Below are positions 61,937 to 64,000 of a DNA stretch of 64,000 bases, piece after piece. Both the position numbers and the translations under genes were made by a program. Every line of letters starts with the position of its first letter. Positions within the stretch are counted from its first letter, which is position 1. The DNA is from Meconema thalassinum (taxonomy: Eukaryota; Arthropoda; Insecta; Orthoptera; Tettigoniidae), in assembly GCA_946902985.2 (NCBI GenBank), contig OX336391.1, positions 71,587,947-71,651,946 on the forward strand, written 5' to 3'. A model generated the notes under the pieces. It searched no databases. It was not told where the DNA came from and worked only from the letters and a program-made list of their open reading frames with translations.

Positions 61937-64000
61937 AAATGATGAGAGATATCAAAAAATCGTTTTGAGTAAAAATGTTGCATACCGCGAAGATCTTACA
62001 CCTATACATTTAACATTTTTCGATACGATCAACCGTTTCCGAGATATATCGATTCCAAAAAAAAAATTGAAATTCAGGGCCCCCAAAAAAGATCCGGCCC
62101 TACACCGATTTTAACGCCCAACAATAGGATTCGTCACAGTCACTAACTCTTTCATCGTACCAAATTTCAGTTTAATATCTTGAAAATTGCGACCAGTACT
62201 TAGCCAAACACGAAAATGTTACGCACAATGGACATTTTCAGGGCCCCAAAAAAAGAAAACGGTAGGTGATATCAAAAAATCGTTCTGAGTAAAAAAGTTG
62301 CATACCGCGGAGATCTTACACCTATACATTTAACATTTTTCGATACGATCAACCGTTTCCGAGATATATCGATTCCAAAAAAAAAAAAAATGAAATTCAG
62401 TGCCCCCAAAAAAGATCCGGCACTACACCGATTTTAACGCCCAACAATAGGATTCGTCACAGTCACTAACTATTTCATCGTACCAAATTTCAGTTTAATA
62501 TCTTGAAAATTGCGACGTGTACTTAGCCAAACACAAAAATGTCACGCACAATGGACATTTTCAGGGCCCCAAGAAAAGAAAACGGTGAGAGATATCAAAA
62601 AATCGTTTTGAGTAAAAAAGTTGCATACCGCGAGGATCTTACACCGGTTCATTTAACATTTTTCGGTACGACCAACCGTTTCCGAGATATATCGATTCCA
62701 AAAGACAGTTAGAAATTCAGGGCCCCCAAAAAAGATCCGGCCCTACACCGATTTTAACGCCCAACAAAAGGATTTGTCACAGTCACTAACTCTTTCACCG
62801 TACCAAATTTCAGCTTATTATCTTGAAAATTGCGACCAGCACTTAGCTAAACGCAAAAATGTCACGCACAATGGACATTTTCAGGGCCCCAAAAAATGAA
62901 AACGGTGAGAGATATCAAAAAATCGTTTTTTGTAAAAAAGTTGCATACCGCGGAGATCTTACACCTGTACATTTAACATTCTTCGATACGACCAACCGTT
63001 TCCAAGATATATCGATTCCAAAAAAAAGTTTGAAATTCATGGCCCCCAAAAATGATCCGGCCCTGCACCGATCTTAACGCCCAACAATAGGATTCGTCAC
63101 AGTCAATAACTCTTTCTCCTTACCAAATTTGAGTTTAATATCTTGAAAATTGCGACCAGTACTTAGCTAAACGCAAAAATGTCACACACAATGGACATTT
63201 TTCAGGGCCCCAAAAAATTAAAACGGTGAGAGATATCAAAAAATCGTTTTGAGTAAAAAAGTTGCATACCGCGGAGATCTAACACCTGTACATTTAACAT
63301 TTTTCGATGCGACCAACCGTTTCGGAGATATATCGATTCCAAAAAAAAGTTTGAAATTCAGGTCCCCCAAAAAAGATCCGGCCCTGCACCGATTTTAACG
63401 CCCAACAATAGGATTCGTAACAGTCACTAACTCTTTCACCGCACCAAATTTCAGCTTAATATCTTGAAAATTGCGACCAGTACATAGCTAAACGCAAAAA
63501 TGTCACGCACAATGGACATTTTCAGGGCCCCAAAAAAAGAAAACGGTGAGAGATATCAAAAAATCGTTTTGAGTAAAAAAGTTGCATACCGCAGAGATCT
63601 TACACCTGTACATTTAACATTTTTCGATGCGACCAACTGTTTCCGAGATATATCGATTCCAAAAAAAAGTTTGAAATTCAGGGCCCCCAAAAAAGATCCG
63701 GCCCTACACCGATCGTAACGCCCAACAATGGGATTCGTCACAGTCGCTAACTCATTCACCGCACCAAATTTTAGCTTAATATCTTGAAAATTGCGACCAG
63801 TACTTAGCTAAACGCAAAAATGTCACGTACAATGGACATTTTCAGGCCCCCAAAAAATGAAAACGGTGAGAGATATCAAAAAATCGTTTCGGGTAAAAAA
63901 GTTGCATACCGCGGAGATCTTACACCTGTACATTTAACATTTTTCGATACGACCAACCGTTTCCGAGATATATCGATTCCAAAAAAAAGTTTGAAATTCA
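61937..64000 (+). repeat. Monomer block to the window end
   Basis: About 6.4 class 1 monomers at near-320-bp spacing. A 13-base poly-A at about 62378 is the longest seen in a monomer. The array runs past the window end. Confidence 0.87.

Larger units (their letters stand above)
60552..64000. repeat. Satellite region without block-level match in the window
   Basis: About 10 monomers and one insert. Monomers at 62220-63500 carry private variants (TTAGCCAAACAC, CAGTTTAATATC, GCGAGGATCTTACACCGG). The final monomers share GATGCGACCAACTG with the start of each higher-order copy but do not match it fully. This may be the edge of this higher-order family or a different, less homogenised stretch. Confidence 0.75.

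Noticed and set aside
1..64000. CRISPR array
   Set aside because: Period is 320 or 155 bp with no unique spacers between short identical repeats, and there are no cas genes.
1..64000. tRNA, rRNA or telomeric repeat
   Set aside because: I saw no cloverleaf with conserved loop bases, no rRNA-like stretch and no short telomere-type repeat; a covariance-model search would settle the RNA point.

Overview
The whole 64 kb window is satellite DNA. I find no convincing protein-coding gene, tRNA, rRNA, CRISPR array, or transposon with its own enzymes. The short open frames on both strands are translations of the repeat itself. Complete absence of genes, a tandem monomer of about 320 bp and nested larger repeats point to a eukaryotic heterochromatic (centromeric, pericentromeric or similar) array. 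The (CATA)n-CAGACAGAC-T(n) tracts, each preceded by a CAAATTTCAGC...GATATC stretch, resemble microsatellite-tailed interspersed repeats I know best from insects. An insect or other arthropod is therefore my best guess, but the taxon is not proven by this sequence.

Level 1 is the monomer of about 320 bp. It has two halves. The A half (about 155 bp) runs roughly from CGGTGAGAGATATC through CCGCGGAGATCTTACACC and TTTTTCGATACGACC to GATATATCGATTC. The B half (about 165 bp) runs from GATCCGGCCCTGCACC to CACGCACAATGGACATTTTC. Class 1 monomers carry CAGTCACTAACTC, AGCTTAATATC and CCAGTACTTAGC. Class 2 monomers carry CAGGCCC, AGCTCGATATC and CCTGTACTTTGC. Level 2: every 1.9-3.4 kb a class 2 monomer is interrupted, always at the same place, by a non-monomeric segment of about 490-620 bp. 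It starts with (CATA)n-CAGACAGAC and contains a strong hairpin. Nineteen full copies and four truncated copies are present. Most are followed by 155-bp repeats made only of diverged A halves. Level 3: the ordered set of monomers and inserts repeats as a higher-order unit. Copy 1 is 1-15343, copy 2 is 15344-38291, and copy 3 starts at 38292 and stays collinear to about 52362.

The higher-order copies differ mainly by gain or loss of whole sub-blocks. Copy 2 has a 2.57-kb tandem duplication (16089-21222) and a triplication of a 2.2-2.5-kb block (27495-34716). Copy 3 ends in a 3.5-kb unit present three times (50052-60551). Copies 1 and 2 each have internal monomer losses that leave fused monomers. 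Region 60552-64000 holds monomers and one insert with no block-level match elsewhere in the window.

The most interesting points are these. The insert and the monomer appear to share an origin, with contracted intermediates visible near 4805 and 5124. The 155-bp half-monomer arrays may be an older state of the satellite. A four-times-repeated inverted A-half fragment sits at 1779-1824 and its equivalents. The recombination junctions let the order of array turnover be read.
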